A stretch of DNA of 64,000 nucleotides, from the NCBI GenBank assembly GCA_963739545.1, contig CAVUAT010000011.1:310001-374000 (forward strand), in the 5' to 3' direction. The DNA is from CAVUAT01 sp963739545 (GTDB lineage: Bacteria; Actinomycetota; Thermoleophilia; Solirubrobacterales; 70-9). A program made the position numbers and the translations under genes. This document shows positions 16,846 to 26,075 of this stretch, in pieces (position 1 is the first letter of the stretch; each line of letters opens with the position of its first letter). The notes under the pieces are model-generated. The model was not told the DNA's origin and made no database searches. It saw only the letters and a list, made by a program, of their open reading frames with translations.

Positions 16846-18450
16846 ATGCGACAGGTGCAGCTATACGACACGACCCTCCGCGACGGCATGCAGGGACAGG
16901 GCATGTCCCTCTCGGCGCAGGAGAAGGTCCGCGTGGTGAAAAAGCTCGACGAGCTCGGGATCGGCTTCATCGAGGCCGGCTTCCCTGGCTCGAACCCGAA
17001 GGAGCTCGAGCTGTTCGAGATGCTCGCCGAGGTCGAGCTCGAGCAGGCGAGCGTCTGCGCCTTCGGGATGACCCGCAGGCGCGGGGTGGAGGCGGCCGAG
17101 GACGAGGCCCTCGCGGTGCTCGCGTCGGGCTTCGCCCCGGTCGTGACGCTGGTCGGCAAGACGTGGAAGCTGCACCTCGAGAAGGTGACGAAGGTCGATC
17201 CCGATGAGAACCTCGCGATGATCGCCGACTCGGTCGCCTTCCTGCGCGAGGCCGGCAAGCGCGTGATCTACGACGCCGAGCACTTTTTCGACGGCTACCG
17301 CGACGACCAGGGCTACGCGCTCGAGTGCCTGCGAGCCGCGGCCGGCGCCGGAGCCGAGAACGTGACGATCTGCGACACGAACGGCTCCAGCCTCCCCCAG
17401 CAGATCGCGGAGGCAACGCGCGACATCGTGGACACCGTCGACGGCGTGGACGTTGGAATTCACACTCACAACGACCTGGAATGCGGGGTGGCGAACTCGC
17501 TCGCCGCGGTCGCGGAGGGGGCATCGCTGGTCCAGGGCACGATCAACGGGATCGGCGAGCGCACGGGGAACGCGAACCTGACCTCGATCCTGCCCGCGCT
17601 CCAGCTCAAGCTCGGCTACGAGGTCGTCACCGACGCGCAGCTCGCGCGGCTGACAGGCGTCGCCCACTTCGTCGACGAGCTGCTGAACGTGACGCCCCAC
17701 CCCGAGCAGCCGTTCGTCGGCCGCAACGCCTTCGCCCACAAGGGCGGTATGCACGTCGCGGGGGTCAAGGCCGACGCCCGCACGTTCGAGCACATGGACC
17801 CTGAGCTGGTCGGGAACGAGCGCGAGATGGTCGTCTCCGAGCTCTCGGGGAAGGGGACCGTCCACGGTCGCGCCGAGCGCGCGGGAATCGAGCTCGACGA
17901 CGACCAGGCCTCGCGGGCGCTGCGAACGCTGAAGGAGCGCGAGCACCGCGGCTACCAGTACGAGGCAGCCGACGCCTCCTTCGAGCTGCTGCTTCGGCGC
18001 GAGACCGGCCGCTACGAGTCCCTCTTCAAGCTGGAGAGCTTCCGCGTGATCACCGACAAGCGCGAGGACGGCAAGGTCCAGACCGAGGCCACGATCAGGG
18101 TCTGGGTCGACGGCGAGCGCTACGTGCGCACCGCGGAGGGCAACGGCCCGGTCAACGCGCTCGACAAAGCGCTGCGATCGGCGATCACCGACCGCTATCC
18201 GCACCTGGCCGACATCGAGCTGACCAACTACAAGGTCCGTATTCTCGACGAGCACCACGGGACCGGCGCCGTCACCCGCGTGCTGTTCGACTCCTCCGAC
18301 GGCGAGCGCCAGTGGGGTTCGATCGGGGTGTCGGAGAACATCATCGAAGCATCGTGGGAGGCCTTGGTCGACTCTCTCGAGTACGCCATGCAGCCACACG
18401 CCGAGCGCGGCGCCGCACGTGAACGAACAGATACCGCTCGCACGCCCTGA
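16846..18450 (+). CDS. cimA: (R)-citramalate synthase
   Basis: A 534-residue LeuA-family enzyme of the CimA type: LYDTTLRDGMQGQGMSL instead of DGEQSPG, AEHFFDGYRDD, GIHTHNDLECGVANSLAAV, and a C-terminal dimer domain. It condenses pyruvate with acetyl-CoA; LeuCD and LeuB then yield 2-oxobutanoate, giving isoleucine without threonine deaminase. ATG 16846 follows AAAGGAA; a TACCCT -10 lies at 16820-16825, so this gene has a short true leader. The end overlaps the next gene by 32 bases. Confidence 0.94.
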   Translation: MRQVQLYDTTLRDGMQGQGMSLSAQEKVRVVKKLDELGIGFIEAGFPGSNPKELELFEMLAEVELEQASVCAFGMTRRRGVEAAEDEALAVLASGFAPVVTLVGKTWKLHLEKVTKVDPDENLAMIADSVAFLREAGKRVIYDAEHFFDGYRDDQGYALECLRAAAGAGAENVTICDTNGSSLPQQIAEATRDIVDTVDGVDVGIHTHNDLECGVANSLAAVAEGASLVQGTINGIGERTGNANLTSILPALQLKLGYEVVTDAQLARLTGVAHFVDELLNVTPHPEQPFVGRNAFAHKGGMHVAGVKADARTFEHMDPELVGNEREMVVSELSGKGTVHGRAERAGIELDDDQASRALRTLKEREHRGYQYEAADASFELLLRRETGRYESLFKLESFRVITDKREDGKVQTEATIRVWVDGERYVRTAEGNGPVNALDKALRSAITDRYPHLADIELTNYKVRILDEHHGTGAVTRVLFDSSDGERQWGSIGVSENIIEASWEALVDSLEYAMQPHAERGAARERTDTARTP

Positions 18451-19567
18451 CCTCGGCGCGCGCGAGGAGGAGCTCGTCCTCGATGTGCTGCGCTCGGGGC
18501 AGCTGTCGCTCGGCCCCAGGCTGAGCGAGTTCGAGCGCGCGTTCGCCGACTGGCTCGAGGTCGATGACGCCGTCGCCGTCTCGAGCGGCACGGCCGGCCT
18601 GCACCTCTCGGTTCGCGCCCTCGGTTGGGGCGAAGGGGACGAGGTGCTGACGACACCTCTCAGCTTCGTCGCCTCGTCCAACTGCCTGCTCTACGAGGGC
18701 GCGACGCCGGTTTTCTGCGACATCGACCCGGTGACCCTGAACATGGACCCGGCGATCGCCGAGGCGAACGCGGGCGAGCACACGGCGGGGATCCTGCCCG
18801 TGCACATCTTCGGCTACCCAGCCGACCTCGTCGCCCTCGGCGCGCTCGCTGAGGCGAGGGGAGTGCCGATGCTCGAGGACGCCTGCCAGGCGGCCGGCGC
18901 GCTCGACTCGAAGGCCCGGCCCGTCGGCACCACCAACCTGGCCAGCTTCGCCTTCTACGCCAACAAGCAGATGACCACCGGCGAGGGCGGCATCCTGATC
19001 CCCACCGACGACGCGATGGCCGAGCGCTTCCGCAGCGAGCGCAACCAGGGACGGGACCCCGACATGTCCCGAGTCGATCACGTGGCGATCGGGTTCAACT
19101 ACCGCATGACCGACATCCAGGCCGCGATCGGGATCGCGCAGGTGGAGCGCTTCGACGAGCTGCTCGCAGCGCGGGCGGCGGTTGCGGCGGCCTACACCGA
19201 GCGCCTCTCGGAGCTCGGCGCGCCGGCGGGAGAGGGGGACCCCGACGGTCTGGTCCTGCCCTGCACCGACCGCGGGGACGAGGAGCGCAGCTGGTTCGTC
19301 TACATCGTGCAGCTGCCGACGGCCGCGGGCAAGCAGGACGTGATCGATTCGCTCGCGGCCGCGGGGATCCAGTCGAAGGCCTACCTGCCGACCATCCACA
19401 CGATGCCGCCCTACCGCGAGCGCTTCGGATTCGAAGGCGGCGAGTTCCCCATCGCCGAGGCCGTCGCGGCGCGCTCGATCGCCCTGCCGTTCTTCGGCTC
19501 GATGACCACCGAGCAGATCGAGAGGGTGTGCACGGCACTCGGCAGCGCCCTCGCTTCTGCTGCCTAG
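18419..19567 (+). CDS. DegT/DnrJ/EryC1/StrS family aminotransferase
   Basis: A 382-residue PLP enzyme. It has IPLARPDLGAREEELVLDVLRSG at the start, SSGTAGLHLSVRALG, TTPLSFVASSNCLLYEGATPVFCDID, EDACQAAGA, and SFAFYANKQMTTGEGG with the PLP lysine in YANKQMT. Family members aminate sugar nucleotides for cell-surface glycans or natural products; no other sugar gene is nearby. GTG start inside the 3' end of cimA, so it is probably cotranscribed, an odd pairing. Confidence 0.93.
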   Translation: MNEQIPLARPDLGAREEELVLDVLRSGQLSLGPRLSEFERAFADWLEVDDAVAVSSGTAGLHLSVRALGWGEGDEVLTTPLSFVASSNCLLYEGATPVFCDIDPVTLNMDPAIAEANAGEHTAGILPVHIFGYPADLVALGALAEARGVPMLEDACQAAGALDSKARPVGTTNLASFAFYANKQMTTGEGGILIPTDDAMAERFRSERNQGRDPDMSRVDHVAIGFNYRMTDIQAAIGIAQVERFDELLAARAAVAAAYTERLSELGAPAGEGDPDGLVLPCTDRGDEERSWFVYIVQLPTAAGKQDVIDSLAAAGIQSKAYLPTIHTMPPYRERFGFEGGEFPIAEAVAARSIALPFFGSMTTEQIERVCTALGSALASAA

Positions 19568-19577
19568 ACTGGCGCCC

Positions 19578-20948
19578 ATGTCCCGCTTCGGCGAAGAGCA
19601 ACACCCGCTGTTTCGGCGCATCAACTCGTCGATCTCATTCGACCAGCGCCTCGCGCCGTTCGACGTCCAGCAGTCTCGTGCGCACGCGAGCGCCCTGCAC
19701 CGCCTCGGCGTGCTCGACGACGAGGAGCACGGGCGAATCCAGGGAGGCCTCGACACCATCGCGGGCGAGGTCCAAAGCGGCAACTTCGCCGCGCACGACG
19801 ACGACGAGGACATCCACATGGCGATCGAGCGCCGGCTGACGGAACTGGTCGGCCCGCTCGGCGGCAAGCTGCACACCGCCCGCTCGCGTAACGACCAGGT
19901 CGCGACCGACCTGGCGCTCTTGGTTCGCGCGCACACCGCCCGCGCAATCGTCCTGCTGGAGTCACTGATGTCCACGCTTGTCGAGCTCGCCGACGCCCAT
20001 CGCGACTGGCCCGCGCCCGCATACACGCACCTGCAGCGCGCGCAGCCCGTCTACCTCGGCCACCACCTGCTCGCCTACTTCTGGATGTTCCAGCGCGACG
20101 CTCGGCGCTTCTTCCTCGTCGCGGAGTCGACCAGTGACCTGCCCGCTGGCTCGGGAGCCCTCGCCGGACTGAACTGGGACCTCGACCGCGACGGCATCGC
20201 GGCCGAGCTCGGCTTCGCCCGGCCGCATCCCAACTCCCTCGATGCGGTCTCGAACCGCGACTTCGCGCTGGACTACCTCTACGCCGCATCCGCCTGCGCG
20301 ATGCACCTCTCTCGCCTGGGCTCCGAGATCGTGATCTGGTCGAGCCAGGAGTTCGGGTTCTGCGAGGCCGCCGACTCCTTCGCCTCGGGCTCGAGCATCA
20401 TGCCCCAGAAGAAGAACCCCGACGCCGCCGAGCTGCTGCGCGGCAAGGCGCCGCGGGTCGCCGCCTCGCTGGCGAGCCTGCTGGGCACGATGCACGCTCT
20501 CCCGCTCGCCTACAGCAAGGACATGCAGGAGGACAAGGAGCCGCTTTTCGACGCGATAGACACGCTCGAGCTCTGCCTCGAGGCGGCGGACGTGATGCTG
20601 GGCGGACTCGCCTTCAACCGCGAGCGGCTGAAGGCGGCGTCCGAGGACGAGTTTCTCGCTGCGACCGACCTCGCTGACGTGCTCGTGGAGCGGGGCGTTC
20701 CCTTCCGCGAGGCGCACGCAGTCGTCGCCGGCCTCGTCAAGTCAGCGGTCGACTCAGGCAAGGGGCTCTCGGAGCTCGAAGACGCCGAGATGAACGGCGT
20801 CCCGGAGGGCGCCGGCGAGGCGCTTCGCGATGCGCTTCGCGAGGGCGGCACACTCGAGTCGAAGGTCTCCGCGGGCGGCACCTCCTCAGCGAGGGTCGCC
20901 GAGCAGCTCGAGCTCGCGCGCCAGGTGCTCGCGGACCTCCGCGCTTAG
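19578..20948 (+). CDS. argH: Argininosuccinate lyase
   Basis: A 456-residue fumarase/aspartase-superfamily enzyme. HTARSRNDQVATDLALLVR, TYTHLQRAQPV-type motif (AYTHLQRAQPVYLGHHLLAY) and the signature GSSIMPQKKNPDAAELLRGK are all present. It splits argininosuccinate to arginine and fumarate. The rest of the arg pathway is not in the window. TAGACT at 19565-19570, whose TAG is the stop of the upstream gene, lies 7 nt before ATG. Confidence 0.97.
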   Translation: MSRFGEEQHPLFRRINSSISFDQRLAPFDVQQSRAHASALHRLGVLDDEEHGRIQGGLDTIAGEVQSGNFAAHDDDEDIHMAIERRLTELVGPLGGKLHTARSRNDQVATDLALLVRAHTARAIVLLESLMSTLVELADAHRDWPAPAYTHLQRAQPVYLGHHLLAYFWMFQRDARRFFLVAESTSDLPAGSGALAGLNWDLDRDGIAAELGFARPHPNSLDAVSNRDFALDYLYAASACAMHLSRLGSEIVIWSSQEFGFCEAADSFASGSSIMPQKKNPDAAELLRGKAPRVAASLASLLGTMHALPLAYSKDMQEDKEPLFDAIDTLELCLEAADVMLGGLAFNRERLKAASEDEFLAATDLADVLVERGVPFREAHAVVAGLVKSAVDSGKGLSELEDAEMNGVPEGAGEALRDALREGGTLESKVSAGGTSSARVAEQLELARQVLADLRA

Positions 20949-21535
20949 TGGACGCCCTCGGCGCCGAGTTCTTCGGGCGCTCGGTCCACGAGGTCGCGCC
21001 GGATCTCGTCGGCTGCACCCTGCGGGTCGGTCCGTGCGCGGGTGTGATCGTGGAGACCGAGGCATACGACGAGACGGACCCAGCCTGCCACGCGCACATC
21101 GGCATGACTCCACGGACCGAGGGGCTTTTCGGCCCGCCCGGGCACGCCTACGTCTACCTCTCCTACGGCATACACACCCTGCTGAACGCGGTCGCCGAGC
21201 CCGAGGGAAGCGCCGCGGCGGTCCTGATCCGGGCCCTGGAGCCGACGGAGGGAATCGAGATCATGCGCGAGCGACGCGGTCGCGACGAGGTCCGCGAGCT
21301 CTGCTCGGGGCCGGGCAAGCTCACCGAGGCTCTCGACGTGGGCCTCGACCTGAACGGCGCGCCGATCGACGCGCCTCCCTTCGAGATCCACCTCAGGGAG
21401 GGGGAGTGGGCCGCCGTCGAGCTGGTCGCGAGCCCGCGCATCGGCATCACGAAGGCGGTCGAGTTCCCGTGGCGCCACAGCGCCGCGGGCAACCGCTTCG
21501 TCTCCAGCCCCCGACCGAGGCCGGCGGGAAGCTAG
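20948..21535 (+). CDS. 3-methyladenine DNA glycosylase (Aag/MPG family)
   Basis: A 195-residue AAG-family enzyme. Recognisable parts are LVGCTLRV, the catalytic VIVETEAYDETDPACHAH, GHAYVYLSYGIHTLLNAV, CSGPGKLTEALDVG and SPRIGITKAVEFPWRH. It removes alkylated purines and hypoxanthine during base excision repair. GTG start shares one base with the argH TAG. It converges on, and overlaps by 4 bases, the PBP gene. Confidence 0.95.
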   Translation: MDALGAEFFGRSVHEVAPDLVGCTLRVGPCAGVIVETEAYDETDPACHAHIGMTPRTEGLFGPPGHAYVYLSYGIHTLLNAVAEPEGSAAAVLIRALEPTEGIEIMRERRGRDEVRELCSGPGKLTEALDVGLDLNGAPIDAPPFEIHLREGEWAAVELVASPRIGITKAVEFPWRHSAAGNRFVSSPRPRPAGS

Positions 21536-24525
21536 AGCCCGGTGCCGCCGGTGCCGCTCGGGGCACCGCCTCCCGAGGGGGCGGGTGCGGGGGCCGGCGC
21601 GGGTGCGGGGGCGGGGGTGGACTGGCCGGAGCCGCCGCCGGAACCGCCGGACGACGATCCGCCGCTCGAGGGTGGGACGTACGGTTCGGAGCCGGAGCTG
21701 TCGGAGCTGGAGCTGTCCGAGTCTTCGTCATCGTCGTCGTCGGCGCTCTCCTGGCTCGCGAGCTCCGCTTCGCGGATCTCCTCGCACGCCTGGATGATCT
21801 GGCTCCAGATCAGCGCCGGGAATGTGCCGCCGTCCACCGGAGCCCCGCTGAACTCCGTCTCCATCGGAGTGTTCGTCTGCGCGTGGCCGACCCAGACGCA
21901 GGCTGTGAAATTGTCGGAGCCGCCGCAGAACCAGGCGTCGCCGTTGTTGTCGGTGGTGCCGGTCTTGCCCCAGGCGAAGCCGCCGGTCTGGGCGTTCTCA
22001 CCGGTGCCCGAGAGCACGTTCTGGCGCAGGATGTCCTTGGTCGTGTCGGCGACGTTCTGGGGGATCGCGCGAATCTCCTTGAGGCCCTCTTCCTTGCCGC
22101 CGTCAAGGGTGCTCCCGTCGGGCTTGACGACTTCGCGAATCGCAACGGGGGCGAGGTCCTCGAGGGTGTTGTTCGGCCCCGGGCTCGAGTCGAGCTCGCC
22201 GCCGATGCGTATGCCCCCGCGCGCGATCGTGCTGTACGCGTAGGCCATCTCGAGGGGCGTGACGCCCGGGTCGATACCGCCGAGGATCATGGCGGGGTTG
22301 GTGTCGAAGCTCGCGGGATCGATGCCCATGCGGACGGCGGTCTCACCGACCTTCTGCGGGCCCTTCCTGCCGAGGCCGTTCTCGCCGAAGCCGAGCTGGG
22401 CGAAGATCGAGTTGTCCGAGTGGACCGTGGCGGTCGTCAGGTCGGAGGCGCCGTAGTACGTGTCGTCGTAGTTGGCCACCTCGAAGACCTCGCCACCGGA
22501 GTTCGGGACGGCGAACTCCTGCGGGGCCGAGGGGAACGTGCTCCCCGGCCCGAAGCCGTTCTCGAACGCGGTGATCAGCGTGAACGGCTTGAACGACGAC
22601 CCGGGCTGCCTGTGCCCGTTGGTCGCGAGGTTGAAGGGCTCATCGACGAAGTCGTTGCCGCCGACCATCGCCTTGACGCCGCCGGTGTCGTTGTCGATGA
22701 CAACCACCGAGGCGGTCGGCTCGATGCCGGCCAGCGTGTTGAAGGCCGCGCTTTCGGCGGCCTCCTGCATGTCGAGGTCGAGCGTCGTGCGAACGTCGAG
22801 CCCGCCACCGAACGCGCGGCCGGCGCCGTACTTGTCGACGAGCTGCTGGCGCAGCCATTCGGTGAAGTAGGGCGAGAGCGAGTCGGGCGCGGGGCGCTGG
22901 ATATCGGAGGGTGCGGGCAGCGAGATCTCGGCGGCGTCGACGTACTGCGCCTCTTCGATGTCGCCCTGCTCGACCATCTTCTGGAGGACGAGGTTGCGGC
23001 GGGCGAGCGCGTCCTGCGGGTTCGCCCGGGGGGAGAAGGCCGAGGGCGAAGTGATGATCCCCGCGAGCATCGCCGCTTCGTGCGGCAGCAGCTCCGAGGC
23101 GCAGGGGTCGGCGCCTTCGGCCAAGCACTCGGGGTGATTCTCACCGAAGTAGGTGCGCGCGGCGGCCTCGATTCCGTAGGCGCCCTCGCCGAAGTAGATG
23201 GTGTTCAGGTACTGGGTCAGGATCTTGTCCTTGTCCCACTGTCGCTCGAGGTGGTAGGCGAGCGCCGACTCGCGCAGCTTCTGGAACACGGTCCGCGAGC
23301 TCTGCGCCTCGAGCGCGTTCTTGACGAACTGCTGGGTGATGGTCGAGGCGCCCTGCGTCGAGCCGCCGGGCATCAGGTCCGCCAACACCGCGCGGCCGAT
23401 CCCCCTGAAGTCCACGCCCTGGTGCTCGTAGAAGCGCTGGTCCTCGATCGCGACCACGGCCTGCTTCATGTAGGGGTTGATGTCCTCGGACTCGACCAGG
23501 ATCCGGCCGGTGTTGGAGAGCAGGGTGCCCATCTTGCGGCCCTGGGAGTCGAAGACCTCGGAGTTCTGCGCCTGCGCGTACTGCTCCTTGCTCTCAAGCT
23601 CGGGCAGGTCGCCGGAGACGGCCATCATCATCCCGAAGACCGTCGAGACCATCCCCAGCGCCGCGAGGCCGACGAGGATGACCGCCAGGCGCAACTTCTT
23701 GACGCGACCGGGCTTTGCCTTCCGCGGGCGGCGCGAGCCGATGCGCTTTGGAAGGGTGGGGGCGCCGCGAGGCGAGCGAGAGCCGTTGCCGTTCCCGTTG
23801 GCACCGCGCCCGGCACCCGCCGAGCCCGGCACGGGGAGCGAGTCGGGGACGCGGTCCTTGATCTCGCCGAGCCTGTGGCGGCCGCCCCGCAGGCGCTCGC
23901 GACCGTCGTCGAGCAGGCCGCGAAGCCCATAGAGGACGGCTGAGCCGCGCTTCGCGACTCCGCTCTTCTGGGGCTGGCGCTCGAGGAGGGCCTCGAAGTC
24001 TCCGTCCTCCGCACTGTCGTCGATGGCTCCGTTGCTCGAGGCCTCCTCCGGCTCGCGCCCGGTGGCGCGGCGGCGGGCGCTTCGCGCCAGCTTGCGGCCC
24101 TCTCCGGGGATAGGGGGGCCGGCGGGGCCGTCGTCTGCCGCCGCGATCGAGTCGAGCCCGTCGCCGCCGAGGCCCTCGTCGCCCGTGCTTAGCCAGTCGT
24201 CGTCACCGTCGGCGGCGGACGACGGCTCGTAGCTGGGGGAGGAGCTGCCGTTCGATCCGGGCTCCACGCCTGTGGACCGGCGGAAGCGGCGAAAAGGGGC
24301 CGGGTCGTCGGCCGGGGCATCGAAGCCCGGCTCGTGATCGTCGCCGTATGCCAGCGGCGGCTTGTCGGAGCCGTTCGAGCCGTTGGCCTCATTCGCGCGC
24401 GAACCGTTTGACCCGTTCGGCTTGCCCTTGCGGCTGCCGGCGCCCACATCGTCGTCCGCGCGCGTCCCGGAAGTGGCCGCGTCGCGGTCCACGTCGAAAT
24501 CGAAATCGAAGTCGGTGTCTGTCAT
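21532..24525 (-). CDS. Class A penicillin-binding protein (glycosyltransferase-transpeptidase)
   Basis: A 997-residue protein. Residues 1-290 are a cytosolic low-complexity region, acidic and Ser/Asn/Gly-rich, then basic. One membrane helix follows (LAVILVGLAALGMVSTVFGMMM). The GT51 domain has EDQRFYEHQGVDFRGI, QGASTITQQFVKNAL and ILTQYLNTIYFG. The transpeptidase has SSFKPF (Ser nucleophile), SDN and WGKTGTTDNNGDAWF. The tail is Ser/Asp/Gly-rich and ends in Ala-Pro repeats. It polymerises and cross-links peptidoglycan. ATG 24525 is the first start not overlapping tyrS coding sequence. Confidence 0.94.
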   Translation of the reverse strand: MTDTDFDFDFDVDRDAATSGTRADDDVGAGSRKGKPNGSNGSRANEANGSNGSDKPPLAYGDDHEPGFDAPADDPAPFRRFRRSTGVEPGSNGSSSPSYEPSSAADGDDDWLSTGDEGLGGDGLDSIAAADDGPAGPPIPGEGRKLARSARRRATGREPEEASSNGAIDDSAEDGDFEALLERQPQKSGVAKRGSAVLYGLRGLLDDGRERLRGGRHRLGEIKDRVPDSLPVPGSAGAGRGANGNGNGSRSPRGAPTLPKRIGSRRPRKAKPGRVKKLRLAVILVGLAALGMVSTVFGMMMAVSGDLPELESKEQYAQAQNSEVFDSQGRKMGTLLSNTGRILVESEDINPYMKQAVVAIEDQRFYEHQGVDFRGIGRAVLADLMPGGSTQGASTITQQFVKNALEAQSSRTVFQKLRESALAYHLERQWDKDKILTQYLNTIYFGEGAYGIEAAARTYFGENHPECLAEGADPCASELLPHEAAMLAGIITSPSAFSPRANPQDALARRNLVLQKMVEQGDIEEAQYVDAAEISLPAPSDIQRPAPDSLSPYFTEWLRQQLVDKYGAGRAFGGGLDVRTTLDLDMQEAAESAAFNTLAGIEPTASVVVIDNDTGGVKAMVGGNDFVDEPFNLATNGHRQPGSSFKPFTLITAFENGFGPGSTFPSAPQEFAVPNSGGEVFEVANYDDTYYGASDLTTATVHSDNSIFAQLGFGENGLGRKGPQKVGETAVRMGIDPASFDTNPAMILGGIDPGVTPLEMAYAYSTIARGGIRIGGELDSSPGPNNTLEDLAPVAIREVVKPDGSTLDGGKEEGLKEIRAIPQNVADTTKDILRQNVLSGTGENAQTGGFAWGKTGTTDNNGDAWFCGGSDNFTACVWVGHAQTNTPMETEFSGAPVDGGTFPALIWSQIIQACEEIREAELASQESADDDDDEDSDSSSSDSSGSEPYVPPSSGGSSSGGSGGGSGQSTPAPAPAPAPAPAPSGGGAPSGTGGTGL

Positions 24526-24663
24526 ATTCGATCGACCGCCGGGCTCTGCCGGGTCGTGTACCCCCCAGGTGGGTACGGGAAAAGCGCCTGGGCGGCTCAG
24601 TTTTGGGCGCGAACAGCGACAAGCGCCCGGCCAGGCGGAAGGCGGGAGTCTAGCATTGGCCCC

Positions 24664-25833
24664 ATGACGGATTCCCCGCCTGACGCAGGCGTGCTCACGC
24701 ACGGAACCGAGCACGTCCTTCCGGCCGGCGCGCTCGACGAGCAACTCGCGTCCGGCCGGCCGCTGAGGGTAAAGCTCGGCATCGACCCGACCGCTCCCGA
24801 CATCCACCTCGGGCACGTGGTCGTCTTGAGCAAGCTCGCTCAGTTCCAGCAGGCCGGCCACCGGGTGGTCCTCATCATCGGCGACTACACCGCCCGGGTC
24901 GGCGATCCGAGCGGCCGCGACAGCCAGCGGCCGGTGCTCTCGGCCAAGGAGATCGATGCCAACGCGAAGACCTTCACCGACCAGGCGTTCAAGGTCCTCG
25001 ACGCCGGCGCAACCGAGGTCCGCTTCAACAGCGAGTGGCTGGACATGCCGGTCACCGACCTGTTCGCGCTGGTCGGCAAGGTGACGGTGGCGCAGCTGCT
25101 CGCCCGCGAGGACTTCCGCAACCGCATAGAGGAGCAGCGCCCCCTCTCGGTGCTCGAGCTGCTCTACCCGATCATGCAGGGCTACGACTCCGTCGCGATC
25201 AACTCCGACGTCGAGCTCGGCGGCACCGACCAGACCTTCAACCTGCTGCTCGGCCGCGAGCTGCAGCAGGCCCATGGCCAGCCGGGCCAATCCGTGATCA
25301 CCCTGCCGATCCTGCCGGGGCTCGACGGCGAGCGCCGCATGAGCAAGTCGCTCGGCAACTACGTGGCCGTGACCGATCCGCCCGACGAGATGTTCGGCAA
25401 GCTGATGAGCATCCCCGACGACGTGATGCCGACGTACTACGAGCTGCTGCTCGCTGAGCCGCAGCCCTCCGATGCGTCTCCCGTCGAGGCGAAGCGGGCG
25501 CTCGCACGCAGGTTGGTCGACCGCTTCCACGGCGGCGGCGCGGGGGAGGGCGCCGAGGCGCATTTCGACCAGGTCCACAAGCAGCGCGAGGTGCCCGACG
25601 AGGTGCCCGAGGTCGAACTCGACGGGGGCGACGCCGCGGAGGTGCACCTGCCGGCGCTGCTCGCCCGCGCGTTCGGGGTGTCGGCGAGCGAGGCTCGGCG
25701 CCTGCTGAAGCAGGGCGGGGTGAAGCTCGATGGCGAGGCGCTCGCGGGCGACCGCCTCGACGTGCCGCGATCCGAGCTGTCGGGCCGCGTGCTGCAGGTC
25801 GGAAAGCGTCGCTTTGCTCGCCTTTCCGCCTGA
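24664..25833 (+). CDS. tyrS: Tyrosyl-tRNA synthetase
   Basis: A 389-residue class Ic synthetase. The HIGH-type motif is PDIHLGHVVVL, followed by GDYTARVGDPSGRDSQRP, GGTDQTFNLLLGREL, and a KMSKS variant RRMSKSLGN. An S4 RNA-binding domain occupies the last 65 residues (SASEARRLLKQGGVKLDGE). The length and the SGR motif suit the TyrZ-like lineage. TAGCAT at 24651-24656 is 7 nt before ATG, with no Shine-Dalgarno. Confidence 0.96.
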   Translation: MTDSPPDAGVLTHGTEHVLPAGALDEQLASGRPLRVKLGIDPTAPDIHLGHVVVLSKLAQFQQAGHRVVLIIGDYTARVGDPSGRDSQRPVLSAKEIDANAKTFTDQAFKVLDAGATEVRFNSEWLDMPVTDLFALVGKVTVAQLLAREDFRNRIEEQRPLSVLELLYPIMQGYDSVAINSDVELGGTDQTFNLLLGRELQQAHGQPGQSVITLPILPGLDGERRMSKSLGNYVAVTDPPDEMFGKLMSIPDDVMPTYYELLLAEPQPSDASPVEAKRALARRLVDRFHGGGAGEGAEAHFDQVHKQREVPDEVPEVELDGGDAAEVHLPALLARAFGVSASEARRLLKQGGVKLDGEALAGDRLDVPRSELSGRVLQVGKRRFARLSA

Positions 25834-25859
25834 GCGGCGGTTTTCGCTCCGGCGCGCGC

Positions 25860-25888
25860 TGGACTTGACGCCTGACCGTGGCTATACT
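25860..25888 (+). promoter_or_regulatory. Promoter of the rrn leader RNA
   Basis: TATACT at 25883-25888 is the best -10 hexamer in the window. TGGACT at 25860-25865 gives a 17-bp spacer; TTGACG at 25865-25870 is a better hexamer but only 12 bp away. The start point would be near 25895. It is the only strong promoter I see before 16S. Confidence 0.65.
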
Positions 25889-25894
25889 GCGCGG

Positions 25895-25999
25895 TCGCTC
25901 TTGTTGGGAATCACGAAAGGAGCCACCTCGTAAAGAGGCGCCCACAGCGGCCGACAGTTCGGCCGCCCATAACCGGGCCCCTCGAGAGGGGCCTTTTTT
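25895..25999 (+). ncRNA. Candidate small structured RNA or attenuator in the rrn leader
   Basis: The roughly 105-nt transcript from the strong promoter contains CCTC-GTAAA-GAGG (25925-25937), a perfect 8-bp hairpin GCGGCCGA/TCGGCCGC with loop CAGT (25947-25966), then a classic intrinsic terminator: GGCCCCT/AGGGGCC, loop CGAG, followed by six T (25976-25999). It therefore looks like a complete small RNA, or a transcription attenuator that rRNA transcription must pass. No known RNA family is recognised by eye. Confidence 0.6.
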
Positions 26000-26058
26000 G
26001 TGCCTCAACCTGAGTGATTTGCGTGGCAGCGAGACCCGATGCCCCGCCTGGCGGTCTT

Positions 26059-26075
26059 TGAAAACTGAGCAGCGC
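26059..26075 (+). other. 5' arm of the pre-16S processing stem
   Basis: TGAAAACTGAGCAGCGC pairs perfectly over 17 bp with 27951-27967, enclosing the whole 16S gene. This is the expected RNase III substrate of the primary transcript. The leader from 26000 to 26262 also holds GTCATGTC/GACATGAC (26162-26169 with 26210-26217) and no ORF I would accept. Confidence 0.85.

Noticed and set aside
20830..23943. 1,037-codon plus-strand ORF across the PBP gene
   Set aside because: It is the mirror frame of a well-conserved class A PBP; no motif is recognisable and the composition is Arg/Gly/Val-rich.
25904..25933. Tiny ORF LGITKGATS in the rrn leader as a leader peptide
   Set aside because: Only nine codons from TTG with no codon bias linked to regulation; the RNA hairpins are the stronger signal.
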